Shown here piece after piece: positions 7,085 to 17,501 of a stretch of 64,000 nucleotides of DNA. The translations under genes were made by a program, and so were the position numbers. Every line of letters begins with the position of its first letter. The first letter of the stretch is position 1. This DNA comes from Alkalidesulfovibrio alkalitolerans DSM 16529 (GTDB lineage Bacteria; Desulfobacterota; Desulfovibrionia; Desulfovibrionales; Desulfovibrionaceae). The DNA is taken from the NCBI RefSeq assembly GCF_000422245.1, contig NZ_ATHI01000027.1:1-64000 (forward strand). The letters run 5' to 3'. The notes under the pieces are model-generated. The model had not been told where the DNA came from and ran no database searches. It saw only the letters and a list, made by a program, of their open reading frames with translations.

Positions 7085-8725
7085 TCAGGCGGTCTGGTCG
7101 GAAGACGGCGGCAGGACGCTTGCGGCCGCGACGCGGTTGCGCCCGGTCCGCTTGGCCTCGTAGAGTGCCGCGTCGGCGCGCGCGAGCGCGTCCTCAAGCG
7201 GCGAGGAGCCGAACTCCACGTCCTCGGCCAGCCGCGCCACGCCGATGGACAGCGTGCAGGCAAGCGTCTCGCGGCCAAGCGGCAGCGGGCACATCTGCAC
7301 GCGCTCCCGAATGCGCTCGGCCAGAAGCACCGCCTGCGCCTCGTCCGCGCTCGGCGCGAGAATGCAGAACTCCTCGCCGCCGATGCGGGCCAGAACGTCG
7401 GAGCCGCGCACCGTCTCGGCCATGATACCGGACACGTGCCTGAGCAGGGCGTCGCCCGTCTGATGGCCATGCGTGTCGTTGACCTTCTTGAAGTGGTCGA
7501 TGTCGAGCATCAGGGCCGCGAGCGGCTGCCCGCTGCGCATGTGCCGCGCCACCAGCCGCTCCCCCTCCTGCATCAGATAGCGGCGGTTGCGAAGCCCCGT
7601 GAGCGAATCAGTGACCGAGATGCTCTCCAACTCGCCGATGGTCTCGCGCAACGTCTCGCCCAGGGTGCAAAACGAATCGTGCAGTCGCGAGACCTCGTCT
7701 GGCGCACCCTGCATCTTTTTCGGCAGGCAGCTTGCGGCGTACTCGCCTTCGCGCATGGACTCGGAGAAATCCACCAGCCGCTCGATGGGCCGTTCGATGG
7801 AGCGCGCGAGCCGGATGAGCAGCGGCGTGAGCAAAAGGATGGTCAAAAGTCCCGCGCCCATGGCCACGGCAACGGCCGTCCTGGCGCCGCCCATGACTTC
7901 GCTTTCGGGAATCTCGCCCACAAGTATCCACGGCTTGACCGTGAGCGGCGCATACGCGCCCACAACTCGCTTTCCGGCGTGGTTGCGGTATGGGCCGTGC
8001 ATCTCCACGCCCCTGGCCACGGCACCGAGTATGGGTGTGTTCAGCGGTGAAAGCAGCGGCGGCGCATTGGCGCCCTGCGAGGCGGGGCCATTGCCAGAAA
8101 GCTCGGTCAGGAGGCTTCCGTCGCCGGTGACGAGAAAGGACTCGCCCGTCTTGCCGAGACGCATGCGCGACAAAAGGCTGCTGACCGTGGTCATGCGCAC
8201 GGGCGTCACGATCACGCCCTGAAATACCCCCTGGTTGTCGAACACCGGCGCGGAGAACATGATGATGGGCTGGTCCGAGACACGGCCGATGAGCACGTCC
8301 GAAATGAACGGCCTGCCTTCGCGCCCCTCCTTGAAATAGGCGCGGTCCGAGACGTCGAGCCCAGGCGAGGCGGCCGTATCCATGCGCGTGCGGCCGTCGG
8401 GCCCGACGAATATAACGCCGGAAACGTCGACCCTGGTGCTCGCGAAGGCGGCGAAGGCCTCCATCATGGCCTCCATGTCCACGCGCCGCACGGCCGGGAG
8501 CGAGGCCACGAGCATCGCATCCTGCAGGCGGGAGCGCATCCAGCGGTCGATGACGGCCGCCTGAACCGTCAGGCGCTCCTCGATCTCGGCTTCCTTGTCG
8601 TCGATGATCCCGGTGCGCATGAAAAACACGAAGACGAGCAATGAAATGGCGATGGGCAGCGCCACCAGAAGCAGGGAATAGGCCCGGATGCGGCCGTGAA
8701 TGGTGGACAGGGACTTCAGCAACAT
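7085..8725 (-). CDS. Membrane diguanylate cyclase with Cache sensor
   Basis: A 546-aa protein from ATG 8725; an in-frame GTG at 8755 would add an Arg-rich stretch. An N-terminal helix (about 10-33), a large periplasmic Cache-type region, a second helix near 280-300 and a HAMP linker lead to a GGDEF domain. The active site is GGEEF at about 449-453. An inhibitory-site RxxD (RGSD) lies exactly five residues upstream. The protein should therefore make cyclic-di-GMP with product inhibition in response to a periplasmic ligand. It stands alone, with no phosphodiesterase nearby. Confidence 0.85.
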   Translation of the reverse strand: MLLKSLSTIHGRIRAYSLLLVALPIAISLLVFVFFMRTGIIDDKEAEIEERLTVQAAVIDRWMRSRLQDAMLVASLPAVRRVDMEAMMEAFAAFASTRVDVSGVIFVGPDGRTRMDTAASPGLDVSDRAYFKEGREGRPFISDVLIGRVSDQPIIMFSAPVFDNQGVFQGVIVTPVRMTTVSSLLSRMRLGKTGESFLVTGDGSLLTELSGNGPASQGANAPPLLSPLNTPILGAVARGVEMHGPYRNHAGKRVVGAYAPLTVKPWILVGEIPESEVMGGARTAVAVAMGAGLLTILLLTPLLIRLARSIERPIERLVDFSESMREGEYAASCLPKKMQGAPDEVSRLHDSFCTLGETLRETIGELESISVTDSLTGLRNRRYLMQEGERLVARHMRSGQPLAALMLDIDHFKKVNDTHGHQTGDALLRHVSGIMAETVRGSDVLARIGGEEFCILAPSADEAQAVLLAERIRERVQMCPLPLGRETLACTLSIGVARLAEDVEFGSSPLEDALARADAALYEAKRTGRNRVAAASVLPPSSDQTA

Positions 8726-8931
8726 GTGTATGCGTAAGCGGCGACGGCGGCGCACGGCGTGTCGGCGCCCAACCGCCCGGCGCTCCCCCCTCGTCGCGTC
8801 GGCGTCATTTGGACGCCCTTCCCATACCCATGCCGGGAGTGCGGGGCAAGGGAAAATACGTCAATCACTTTCAGCCGCCCAGGGCGGGATTCGCCCTCTA
8901 ACCACAAACGCCTCCCGGCCCGCCCCGGCGA

Positions 8932-11070
8932 TCAGACGCTCACGCCCGCGCGCATGGAGGCCGTCTCCTCGCATTCCTCGTCGGGCAGCCCTTCGCGGCT
9001 CAAGGGCAGTTCGATGACGAAGACCGTGCCCGGCCCGGGCTTGGTGTGCTCCGAGGGGCCGTTGCCCAGGTATTCCACAGGCGCGGGCGAAACGGCGGAG
9101 ATGCGGCCCTGGTGGTCCTTGATGACGCCGAACGAAATGGACAGGCCAAGGCCGGTTCCCTTGCCCACCTGCTTGGTGGTGAAGAAGGGGTCGAAAATCT
9201 TCTTCAGATTCTCCTGGCTGATGCCCGCCCCGGTGTCCGCGAAAAAGAGGACCACACGCCTGCGATGGCGGCAGAGCTTGGAACGGATGAATATCGCCCC
9301 GTCCTGGCCGATGGAGTCGAAGGCGTTGTTCACCAGATTCAGCCACACAGACTTGAGCTTTTCCTTGTCGCCCCAGATGGGCGGGATGGTCGGGTCGAGG
9401 TCGGTTTCGATCTCCACGCGCTCCTGGCGGAAGATGGTGCGCACCAGCGAGACGACCTCCTCGATGGACTCGTTGAGGTCCATCTCCCGGATGACGTTGG
9501 CGGACTGGCGGGAGAAGCCCAGGAGGTCGGCCACGATTTTCTTGCAGACCTTGGTTTGCTTCTCGATGATGGCCACGTCCTCGCGCGGCTGCGAGCCCTC
9601 GGGCAGGTCTTCCAGCAGCATCTGGGCATAGCCCAGGATGATGCCCAGCGGGGTGTTGATCTCGTGCGCCACGCCGCCCGCGAGCCTGCCCAAATCCTCC
9701 ATCTTCTGCGACTGGATGAGTTGGTCCTGGTAGTTCTTCAGGGCCGAGATGTCGCGCGCGGTCATGAGCAGACCGATGATCCTCCCCCCGCTGTCCGTGA
9801 CCGGCACCTTGACCACGTGGAACCAGCGCTTGCTGGTCTCGTGATCGACCATGATCTCCTTGGATACGGGCCTGCCGGTTTCCAGCAGGGAGGCGTCCTC
9901 GGCCGCGTTGACCTCCGCGCCCTGAATGGCGAACAGCGCGGGGTCGGCCCGGCCGATGACGTCCTGGTCGCGGCAGCCGAAGTAGCGGCGAAACGCCTTG
10001 TTCACGGCGCGGTACGCCCCCTTCTCGTCTTGCAGGCTGACCAGATCGGGGGTGACGTCGAAAATGGTGCGCAAAAGCTGCTGCTGTCGCGCCAGATCTG
10101 TCTGGGCGCTCTTGAGTTCGCGGATATGGTCGCGCAGCGACACGGCCATGACGTCGAAGGCCTCGGCCAGATCCTGGATCTCGTCGCCCCGGTTCTGGCG
10201 ATAAACCCGGCAATCCAGGCAACTGTCGAGCTTGGCCGGAAACTCGGCTTCGCCGCAATTCTCGCAGAGCGTCCCGGCCAAGTGCCAGCAGCGGCGCGAA
10301 CGGTCGCCGTAGGCCGGGCAATCAGTGCGGTCGCAATCCATTATCTCCCAGCAGGCCTCGGCCAGACGCGGCCCGGCGTGCACGTCGAGATTGCCGTGCA
10401 TGATCTCCTCGGCGGACTCGCGCAGGACCGCGATGCGTCGGGTCACGGTGCGCGCGAAGAGCGAGCCAAGCCCAACGGCCAAAACGGCCACCAGTCCCAC
10501 GGCCACGACGATGGCCAAGGCCAGTTCGCGCCGCGCGGCCTGCACCGAGGTCTGCGAAAGGCCCACGCGGGCCACGCCCAGAAGATTGCCGCCCAGGCTC
10601 ACGGGCGCGGCGAAGTCGTAGATGAGCTCCGTGCCCGTGTCGAGCAGCCGCGCCGAGGTACGGCGCGCGCCCGGCTCCATGGGCGCGGCCGGATCGGGTG
10701 GCAGGTTGATGCGCAACAGTTCGATGGGGAAACCACCCGAAAAGGAGTGGGCCATGACCTGATCCTGGGGATCGATCACAAAGGCGTAGATGATGTCCGC
10801 GCCCGTGTTCACGGTCTCGTCAACCATGTTCTTCAGGCGCAAAAAATCCACGGCCAGCAGCGGATCGACCGAGCGCGCGGCCAGACTCATGGCCAGCGAC
10901 TCGGCCCGACGCTTGGCCTCGTCGGTCAGGGCCTCACCCGCGATGGCCGTGGTCAGGAGCATGGCCGCAAGGCCCGTTGCGGCCAGGAGGCTGCCGATGA
11001 CCAGGTACATCTTGGCCGCGAAGGGCAGACGCTCCAAGGCATGGCGCAGGGCGATGGCCGGGTTTTTCAC
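8932..11070 (-). CDS. Membrane PAS sensor histidine kinase with Cys-rich insert
   Basis: A 712-aa protein: helices at about 22-45 and 184-206 flank a periplasmic sensor (46-183). HAMP (about 207-300) is interrupted by a cluster of eight cysteines (C240, C246, C251, C261, C269, C272, C284, C287), a likely metal or Fe-S site. A PAS domain covers about 325-450. The H-box is GGVAHEINTP with His469, and the ATPase domain has DTGAGIS and GKGTGLGLS. The start overlaps the stop of the PhnD-like gene by 4 nt, so the two are co-translated and the binding protein is probably its periplasmic input. No cognate response regulator is adjacent. Confidence 0.85.
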   Translation of the reverse strand: MKNPAIALRHALERLPFAAKMYLVIGSLLAATGLAAMLLTTAIAGEALTDEAKRRAESLAMSLAARSVDPLLAVDFLRLKNMVDETVNTGADIIYAFVIDPQDQVMAHSFSGGFPIELLRINLPPDPAAPMEPGARRTSARLLDTGTELIYDFAAPVSLGGNLLGVARVGLSQTSVQAARRELALAIVVAVGLVAVLAVGLGSLFARTVTRRIAVLRESAEEIMHGNLDVHAGPRLAEACWEIMDCDRTDCPAYGDRSRRCWHLAGTLCENCGEAEFPAKLDSCLDCRVYRQNRGDEIQDLAEAFDVMAVSLRDHIRELKSAQTDLARQQQLLRTIFDVTPDLVSLQDEKGAYRAVNKAFRRYFGCRDQDVIGRADPALFAIQGAEVNAAEDASLLETGRPVSKEIMVDHETSKRWFHVVKVPVTDSGGRIIGLLMTARDISALKNYQDQLIQSQKMEDLGRLAGGVAHEINTPLGIILGYAQMLLEDLPEGSQPREDVAIIEKQTKVCKKIVADLLGFSRQSANVIREMDLNESIEEVVSLVRTIFRQERVEIETDLDPTIPPIWGDKEKLKSVWLNLVNNAFDSIGQDGAIFIRSKLCRHRRRVVLFFADTGAGISQENLKKIFDPFFTTKQVGKGTGLGLSISFGVIKDHQGRISAVSPAPVEYLGNGPSEHTKPGPGTVFVIELPLSREGLPDEECEETASMRAGVSV

Positions 11071-12143
11071 GGCGCGACCTCGCCCTCGGCCGCGAGCCGT
11101 GCGACGAGTTCGCGCACCGGGTCGAAATCGGCGTCCACGGCCGCGTGAATGGCCTCGAAGCGGGCCGCGTCCAAAATCTCGCGATGCCCCGGATTGTCGC
11201 GGTCCAGGGACAAGAGCGCCTTCTTCACGTCCATGAGGATCTCGGGGTTCAACCCCCGACGCGCGGCGAAGAGCCAGTTGGGATACTCGCGCGTGACGGC
11301 CAGGACGCGGATTTGCCCCATGTCGATGCGATCCGCCAGCAAGGCGCGGGTACCGTCGCGCACCGTGCCCACGTCATACTTGCCGGAAAGTACGCCGAGC
11401 ACGACCTTCTCCTGCTTGCCGCCGGGACCGGGCGCGAAAGCCACCTCGGCGAAGTCGCGCTTGCGCAGGCCGTTCTCCAGGAAGTGGCCGAGCGGGAAAA
11501 GGTAGCCGCCGGCCGAGGACGGGTCCACGGCGATCCAGCGCTTGCCGCGCACGTCGTCCAGGGTGCGGATGGTCTTGTTGTCGGCGCGCACCAGTATCTC
11601 GCCCCAGAATCCGCCGTCCTCCTCGCTGCCCACGATGCGCGCGAAGGCCTGCGCGCCGTAGCGCTCGTTGATCTGCACGTAGACGAAGGGGTTGACGAAA
11701 GAGATGTCGATGGCTCCGTCGCCGACCATCTTGATGTGGTCCTCGAAAGTGTCGGGATAGACCTGCCGGATGGACAGCCCCGTTTCCTTGCGCAGATAGT
11801 CCACGAGCTTGTGGTGGCGTTCGTAGGACGCGGTGTGGGAATATTGGGGCAGGTAGGCGTAGGTTATGCCGCGCGTGGCCTCGGCCACGGTCACGTCCAC
11901 GCGGCGGTCGAAGTCGATGTACACCGCGTCTTCGTCTCCCCCGAGGGCGCCCACCAGGATGGCCAGGGCCAGGGCTGCGAAAAGGGCCAGGATAGGCGCG
12001 AGCAGAAGCGCCAGACGACCCGTCTCGCCCCTGGCCTGGTCCGAGGCCCGCCGAACGCGGCGGGGCTCGGCGCGCCCGGACTCATCCGGCTTCCTCTCTC
12101 TCGCGGGCTCGCCGTGGTGGTCGTCGTTCTCTGGGGCGTTCAT
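11067..12143 (-). CDS. PhnD-like membrane-anchored oxyanion-binding protein
   Basis: A 358-aa protein from ATG 12143 (a longer frame runs to 12275 but crosses the groES promoter side). A hydrophilic N-terminus is followed by a signal anchor (44-67) and a PhnD/phosphonate-binding-type domain (about 85-340), with ..DISFVNPFVYV.. in the ligand region. It lacks the Cys found at the equivalent loop in the second PhnD-like protein at 23202-24128, so the ligands probably differ. There is no ABC permease or ATPase nearby. Coupling to a sensor kinase points to signalling, not uptake. Confidence 0.75.
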   Translation of the reverse strand: MNAPENDDHHGEPARERKPDESGRAEPRRVRRASDQARGETGRLALLLAPILALFAALALAILVGALGGDEDAVYIDFDRRVDVTVAEATRGITYAYLPQYSHTASYERHHKLVDYLRKETGLSIRQVYPDTFEDHIKMVGDGAIDISFVNPFVYVQINERYGAQAFARIVGSEEDGGFWGEILVRADNKTIRTLDDVRGKRWIAVDPSSAGGYLFPLGHFLENGLRKRDFAEVAFAPGPGGKQEKVVLGVLSGKYDVGTVRDGTRALLADRIDMGQIRVLAVTREYPNWLFAARRGLNPEILMDVKKALLSLDRDNPGHREILDAARFEAIHAAVDADFDPVRELVARLAAEGEVAP

Positions 12144-12268
12144 GATTGTTTCGACAATATACCAGTCGAACCGGCCGCGCCAGTCCCGAGGAGCGCTCGT
12201 GCGTTCCATCACGAGCCCACGAACGAGGGGGGAGCGAAAAAGGACGGAGGTTTTTTCTCGGGACGGTG

Positions 12269-12297
12269 TTGACAAAGGGCAGTGCCGTACCTATACG
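12269..12297 (+). promoter_or_regulatory. Sigma-70 promoter of groES-groEL
   Basis: TTGACA at 12269-12274, a 17-nt spacer, and TATACG at 12292-12297: a near-consensus vegetative promoter about 86 nt upstream of groES, just ahead of the CIRCE element. Confidence 0.85.
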
Positions 12298-12313
12298 ACG
12301 ATGCGTCGCCTTG

Positions 12314-12340
12314 TTGGCACTCGACGACGATGAGTGCCAA
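12314..12340 (+). promoter_or_regulatory. CIRCE operator (HrcA site)
   Basis: A perfect 9-bp inverted repeat, TTGGCACTC (12314-12322) and GAGTGCCAA (12332-12340), with the canonical 9-nt spacer. It differs from the classic CIRCE arm only at one symmetric base (A to G). It starts 17 nt after the -10 box, where HrcA would block transcription. Confidence 0.92.
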
Positions 12341-12382
12341 TACCAACAACTACTCAACGACACCACAAGACGGAGGAAGTAC

Positions 12383-12670
12383 ATGAAGCTCAAACCCTTG
12401 CACGATCGTGTCCTGGTCAAGCGCCTCGAAGAAGAGGAAAAGACCGCTGGCGGCATCATCATCCCCGATTCCGCGAAGGAAAAGCCCATCAAGGGCGAAG
12501 TCGTGGCCGCCGGTCCCGGCAAGGTCAGCGCCGAGGGCAAGAAGATCGAGATGTCCGTGAAGAAGGGCGACAAGGTGCTCTTCAACAAGTACGCGGGCAC
12601 CGAGGTCAAGATCGACGGCGTCGAGTACCTCGTCATGCGCGAGGACGACATCCTGGCGATCCTGGACTAA
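12383..12670 (+). CDS. groES: Co-chaperonin GroES
   Basis: A 95-aa protein of standard GroES length. The N-terminus [14 protein letters not shown], the mobile loop ..[18 protein letters not shown].., and the C-terminal ..[14 protein letters not shown] are all typical. It caps the GroEL folding chamber. A GGAGGA SD lies at 12372-12377. Expression is driven by the sigma-70 promoter and likely repressed by HrcA through the CIRCE site. groEL follows after 60 nt. Confidence 0.98.
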   Translation: MKLKPLHDRVLVKRLEEEEKTAGGIIIPDSAKEKPIKGEVVAAGPGKVSAEGKKIEMSVKKGDKVLFNKYAGTEVKIDGVEYLVMREDDILAILD

Positions 12671-14374
<1,704 letters not shown>

Positions 14375-14405
14375 ACCGCTTCCGCGCTTACACCCGCATC
14401 ATGAC

Positions 14406-14438
14406 GGCCGGGGCTCCTCTGGGGCCCCGGCCTTTTTT
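14406..14438 (+). terminator. Rho-independent terminator of groESL
   Basis: A 9-bp GC stem, GGCCGGGGC (14406-14414) and GCCCCGGCC (14424-14432), followed by six T residues, 32 nt after groEL. Confidence 0.93.
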
Positions 14439-14440
14439 CG

Positions 14441-14490
14441 GCAGGCTGCTGAAAAAATCCCCTCTGCGGCGTTGCCGCGAAAAAGGAACA
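14441..14490 (-). repeat. Partial copy of the 123-bp repeat
   Basis: GCAGGCTGCTGAAAAA followed by CTCTGCGGCGTTGCCGCGAAAAA matches the outer and inner arms of the repeat in minus orientation. The copy then degenerates. Confidence 0.55.
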
Positions 14491-14798
14491 CCCCGAGCTT
14501 CAAATCCTCAGTTGGGATGTGTAGTTACATGGTTTAAAAGACTTTTCACCTTAGACAGGATTTGCCGATCGAGTTCCATTTTGGGCAGGGTTTGCTGGTC
14601 TTTCCCACATGAAGCCGCACATGATGGTTCGGGGAATCGGCATTGTACATTTGCCATGCCTGCCGGGAGGCTTCCAGCACCTCGGCGGCATGACGATAGT
14701 ATCCAGGGAGGCGCTGAATGCCTGAGGCAGCCCCAGGAAGGCGGCGAGGCTTTGGGCACAGGCAAATATAGTGATCGCGGACATCCGCTTGTGTTTGA
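14491..14798. other. Gene-free stretch, possible decayed coding remnant
   Basis: About 300 nt of mixed composition with a locally AT-rich part near 14515-14600. Short minus-strand frames exist in two registers (up to about 96 codons), but none has an SD, a recognised motif or steady codon use. It may be a degraded mobile-element or gene fragment. No function is assigned. Confidence 0.3.
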
Positions 14799-14829
14799 AG
14801 GGGGTTCCGGCAAGCTGCCGGAACCCCCT
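14799..14829 (-). terminator. Long perfect hairpin downstream of torD-like gene
   Basis: A 14-bp perfect stem (AGGGGGTTCCGGCA / TGCCGGAACCCCCT) with a 3-nt loop lies 36 nt past the stop of the minus-strand TorD-like gene, at the end of the arr-like operon. It lacks a good U-run on either strand, but the position and strength suggest transcript-end formation. Confidence 0.6.
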
Positions 14830-14864
14830 GAAACATTGCGGAGGAATCAGGGGCTGAGACGCGG

Positions 14865-15485
14865 TTAGCTCGCGTCGGTCATCATGATCGCCCGGCCAAG
14901 AGGCACGAGGCTGGCGTAGAAGGGGTGATCCGTGTTTTGCTCCACCCGGGTCAGGAATTCATCGAACCAAGCCTTCACATGCCGCGCCGCGAAAAGGGCA
15001 CGAGCCTCGCGGGCTCGTGCCGCAGCTTCGGCATCGTTGCGCGTCTCGGCCTCGATCTCGCGATACACAAGCCAAGCCATGAATTCGAGTTCGGCCACGA
15101 CGTGGTCGGGCGGGTTGTGGAAGTCATCGGCCAGATCCATGCCCAGTTCCTGATACATGCGTCTGGCATCCATCGTCGAAGGCCCCATTACGCGGCCTTC
15201 GCTTTCGAGATAAACCGAGCCGAACGGTGGCGCGGGCAGGCTGAACGGCCCCACGAAAAGCCGTGAATACTCTATCCGTGCTTCGGCCATGTCCGCTTCG
15301 TCTGGAGCGGCCCCGGCCGCCCTGGCGGCCAGCCGTGCGGCCTCTGGAGCCAGAGACGAGAGCGACTCGACGAGCGAGCTCAGGCGCGCGGCCAGTTCGG
15401 GCGTCGGGATGTCGAAACACGCGGCCAGGGTGGAGAAGGCCTCGACGAGGACTGGCCTGGCGTCGTTCTTTCCGGTGTCGGTCAT
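14865..15485 (-). CDS. arrD: TorD/DmsD-family chaperone, ArrD-like
   Basis: A 206-aa all-helical protein of the TorD family, with the conserved Y.RLFVGPFSLPAPPFGSVY block at about 72-91 and the PDHVVAELEFM motif at about 125-135. Such chaperones bind the Tat signal peptide and help insert the molybdopterin cofactor of a partner enzyme. It is the last gene of an operon that encodes a Tat-exported molybdoenzyme, so that enzyme is its client. It lies 157 nt after the NrfD-like gene, with a strong hairpin in the gap. Confidence 0.82.
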   Translation of the reverse strand: MTDTGKNDARPVLVEAFSTLAACFDIPTPELAARLSSLVESLSSLAPEAARLAARAAGAAPDEADMAEARIEYSRLFVGPFSLPAPPFGSVYLESEGRVMGPSTMDARRMYQELGMDLADDFHNPPDHVVAELEFMAWLVYREIEAETRNDAEAAARAREARALFAARHVKAWFDEFLTRVEQNTDHPFYASLVPLGRAIMMTDAS

Positions 15486-15535
15486 GTGGTGCTCCTTTCT
15501 GCCTTCCTTCGGCCCTGTCCGCCCTGCGAGAGGGC

Positions 15536-15564
15536 CTGGTCCGGGGGGCGTGATCCCGGACCAG
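15536..15564 (-). other. Intra-operon hairpin between nrfD-like and torD-like genes
   Basis: A perfect 10-bp stem (CTGGTCCGGG / CCCGGACCAG) with a 9-nt loop. No U-run follows. It may lower or stabilise torD expression relative to the structural genes. Confidence 0.5.
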
Positions 15565-15642
15565 ACCCGACGGAGGATGCGGCGTCCCTGGCGTGGTCGG
15601 ACACCGCGGCTCCCGGCTCCGGACGGAGCCGGAGGAACGAGG

Positions 15643-16773
15643 CTACTCCGGCGCCGCCTCCAGGTTCAGGTAGCGGACGGCGAAGGTGTATATCAGAAGC
15701 GTCAGCGCCAGGGCCAGAAGGACCGTGCCGATCTCGTAGATGCTCGGCCAGTAGCTGACGAACGGGGGCCTGTTCTCGGCCATCTGCCCGATGGGCGCGA
15801 TCTGGCCGGCGAGCAGAAGCTCCATGCGGCTGGCGAACATACCCACGAGGACCATGAGCGAGGCCACGGCCTTGGCGCTCATCGACAGACGCAGCGACTT
15901 TCTGGCCATCATCAACATGGGGATGACGATGCCGATCCACAGTTCGATCTGGAAGAGCGGCGTCGCGGCCAGGTACTGGAAGCCCAGGAATTCAGGTTCG
16001 GTGGTCAGGAAGCTGATCTTGGTGCGCAGCAGCAGGACGAAGAGACAGGCGGCCAAGGTCCAGCCCAGAATCTTCCCCAACTCGTCCATGAGGGATTCAT
16101 GGCCGCTGTCGGCAACCTTGCAGCGCATGCAGTGGATCATGCTGGCCAGGATGATGGCCGCAAGACCGCTGGCGATGGCCGTGACCAGGAAGTACAGCGA
16201 CACGAACTGGCCGAAGAATGCCAGCCGCGCCTCGACCACGCCGAAGACCACGCCAAGGGCCGTGAACGAGGTCAGTGCGAGCAAAAGCGCGCCCAGCGCT
16301 GCGGAGTACGCGCCCTGGGTGTGCCACTCGCCCTTGTTGATGATGTAGAATTTGGAGACGACCAGCACCAGGTAGAAGGTGTAGAGCATGCCCATCCACC
16401 AGATCGGCGAGGTCAGGTTGGGCGAGAGGAAGATGTTGACCATGTTTAGCAGGGTCGTCCAGGGGCCGAGGTCCAGCCCCTTGCACATCAGGCCGGTGAC
16501 GAGCGTTGCGCCGGCGAGCAGCGAGGCCCGCTTGGCGATGGGGTAATAGCGCTTGAGCCCGAAGACCGTGGGCAGCGACGAGAGGAACGTAAGCCCCGCC
16601 GCGGTCAGCCCGAAGAAGAGGTATCCGGCCATGGGCAGCGTCCAGAAGGTGACGTCGTTGGCGTTGTACACGCCCACGCCCCCGATGATGACGGTGAGGG
16701 CGCTGTAGAGGCCGAACGCCAGGGCCACCCCGAGCGCGGCGAGCCACAGCACGCCGATTCCCGATCTGTTCAT
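15643..16773 (-). CDS. arrC: NrfD/PsrC-family quinol-interacting membrane subunit, ArrC-like
   Basis: A 376-aa protein with about ten hydrophobic helices, typical of the NrfD/PsrC family that exchanges electrons with menaquinone. Its ATG overlaps the ArrB-like stop (TAATG at 16771-16775). In this operon it should carry electrons from the quinol pool to the four-cluster Fe-S subunit and on to the periplasmic catalytic subunit. Some arsenate reductases lack such a subunit and use CymA-type cytochromes; here the integral version is present. Confidence 0.85.
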   Translation of the reverse strand: MNRSGIGVLWLAALGVALAFGLYSALTVIIGGVGVYNANDVTFWTLPMAGYLFFGLTAAGLTFLSSLPTVFGLKRYYPIAKRASLLAGATLVTGLMCKGLDLGPWTTLLNMVNIFLSPNLTSPIWWMGMLYTFYLVLVVSKFYIINKGEWHTQGAYSAALGALLLALTSFTALGVVFGVVEARLAFFGQFVSLYFLVTAIASGLAAIILASMIHCMRCKVADSGHESLMDELGKILGWTLAACLFVLLLRTKISFLTTEPEFLGFQYLAATPLFQIELWIGIVIPMLMMARKSLRLSMSAKAVASLMVLVGMFASRMELLLAGQIAPIGQMAENRPPFVSYWPSIYEIGTVLLALALTLLIYTFAVRYLNLEAAPE

Positions 16774-17495
16774 TACAGACCTCCCTTGGATCTTTCGTAG
16801 GTGCCGGCATTGAACGACCTGATGTAGTAGACCTTGGGCCTGGTGCCCAGGTCCTCGCGCAGGCGTTCAGCCTTGTAGTTGCCGAGCAGTTCGTTGACCT
16901 TGCTGTTCGGATCGTCCAGGTCGCCGAAGATGCGCGCGTCCGCCGGGCAGGCCTCGACGCAGTAGGGCAAAAGCCCCTCCACGACCCTGTGGTGGCAAAA
17001 AGTGCACTTCTCGACCACGCCGGTGGGCCGCACGGGACGGTACTTGCCGCGCTCCATGTTGGCCCAGGGCACGCCGGTGGTGCCGAGTTTGGCGTTCAGT
17101 TCACTCGCCGAGGACGTGCAGCCGGGAATGAGCGGCTGCTCCTTCTCCCAGTCGCCGAAGGGCTTGCGCCAGTTGTACTTCACGACGCCGTAAGGACAGT
17201 TCGCCTGACAGTAGCGGCAGCCGATGCACTTCGTGGGGTCGTGCATGGTGATGCCGCCGTCTGTCTTATGCAGGGCCCGCGTCGGGCAACCGCGCACGCA
17301 GGGCGCGTTCTCGCAGTGGTTGCACAAGGTCGGCCGGTAGAAGAAGCGAACGTTGGGATAGGTACCCAGCGTCTCGGTCCGTTTGTACGACCAGTTGATG
17401 CCCTGCGGCAGATTGTTCTCGTTCTTGCAGGCCACGATGCATCCGCCGCAGCCCGTGCACCTGTGCAGGTCAATGACCATCGCATAGTTTGGCAT
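16773..17495 (-). CDS. arrB: Four-cluster 4Fe-4S subunit, ArrB-like
   Basis: A 240-aa ferredoxin-type subunit with four Cys groups: CTGCGGCIVAC near 13-23, CNHCENAPCVRGC near 58-70, CIGCRYCQANC near 90-100, and CTFC...CVEAC in the last third. The layout and spacing match ArrB/PsrB/DmsB electron-transfer subunits, and the stretch SKVNELL...TRPKVYYIRSF near the C-terminus resembles ArrB closely. There is no signal peptide; export as a complex with the Tat-bearing catalytic subunit is expected. Confidence 0.88.
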   Translation of the reverse strand: MPNYAMVIDLHRCTGCGGCIVACKNENNLPQGINWSYKRTETLGTYPNVRFFYRPTLCNHCENAPCVRGCPTRALHKTDGGITMHDPTKCIGCRYCQANCPYGVVKYNWRKPFGDWEKEQPLIPGCTSSASELNAKLGTTGVPWANMERGKYRPVRPTGVVEKCTFCHHRVVEGLLPYCVEACPADARIFGDLDDPNSKVNELLGNYKAERLREDLGTRPKVYYIRSFNAGTYERSKGGL

Positions 17496-17501
17496 GTCTC
17501 A

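Noticed and set aside
9046-11148. 700-codon + strand frame opposite the PAS kinase
   Set aside because: The minus strand shows complete kinase domains; the + frame is rich in His, Arg, Gly and Ala as is typical for shadow frames.
14546-14836. Minus-strand frames of 77-101 codons after groEL
   Set aside because: Several overlapping registers are open at once, none with SD, motif or coherent composition.
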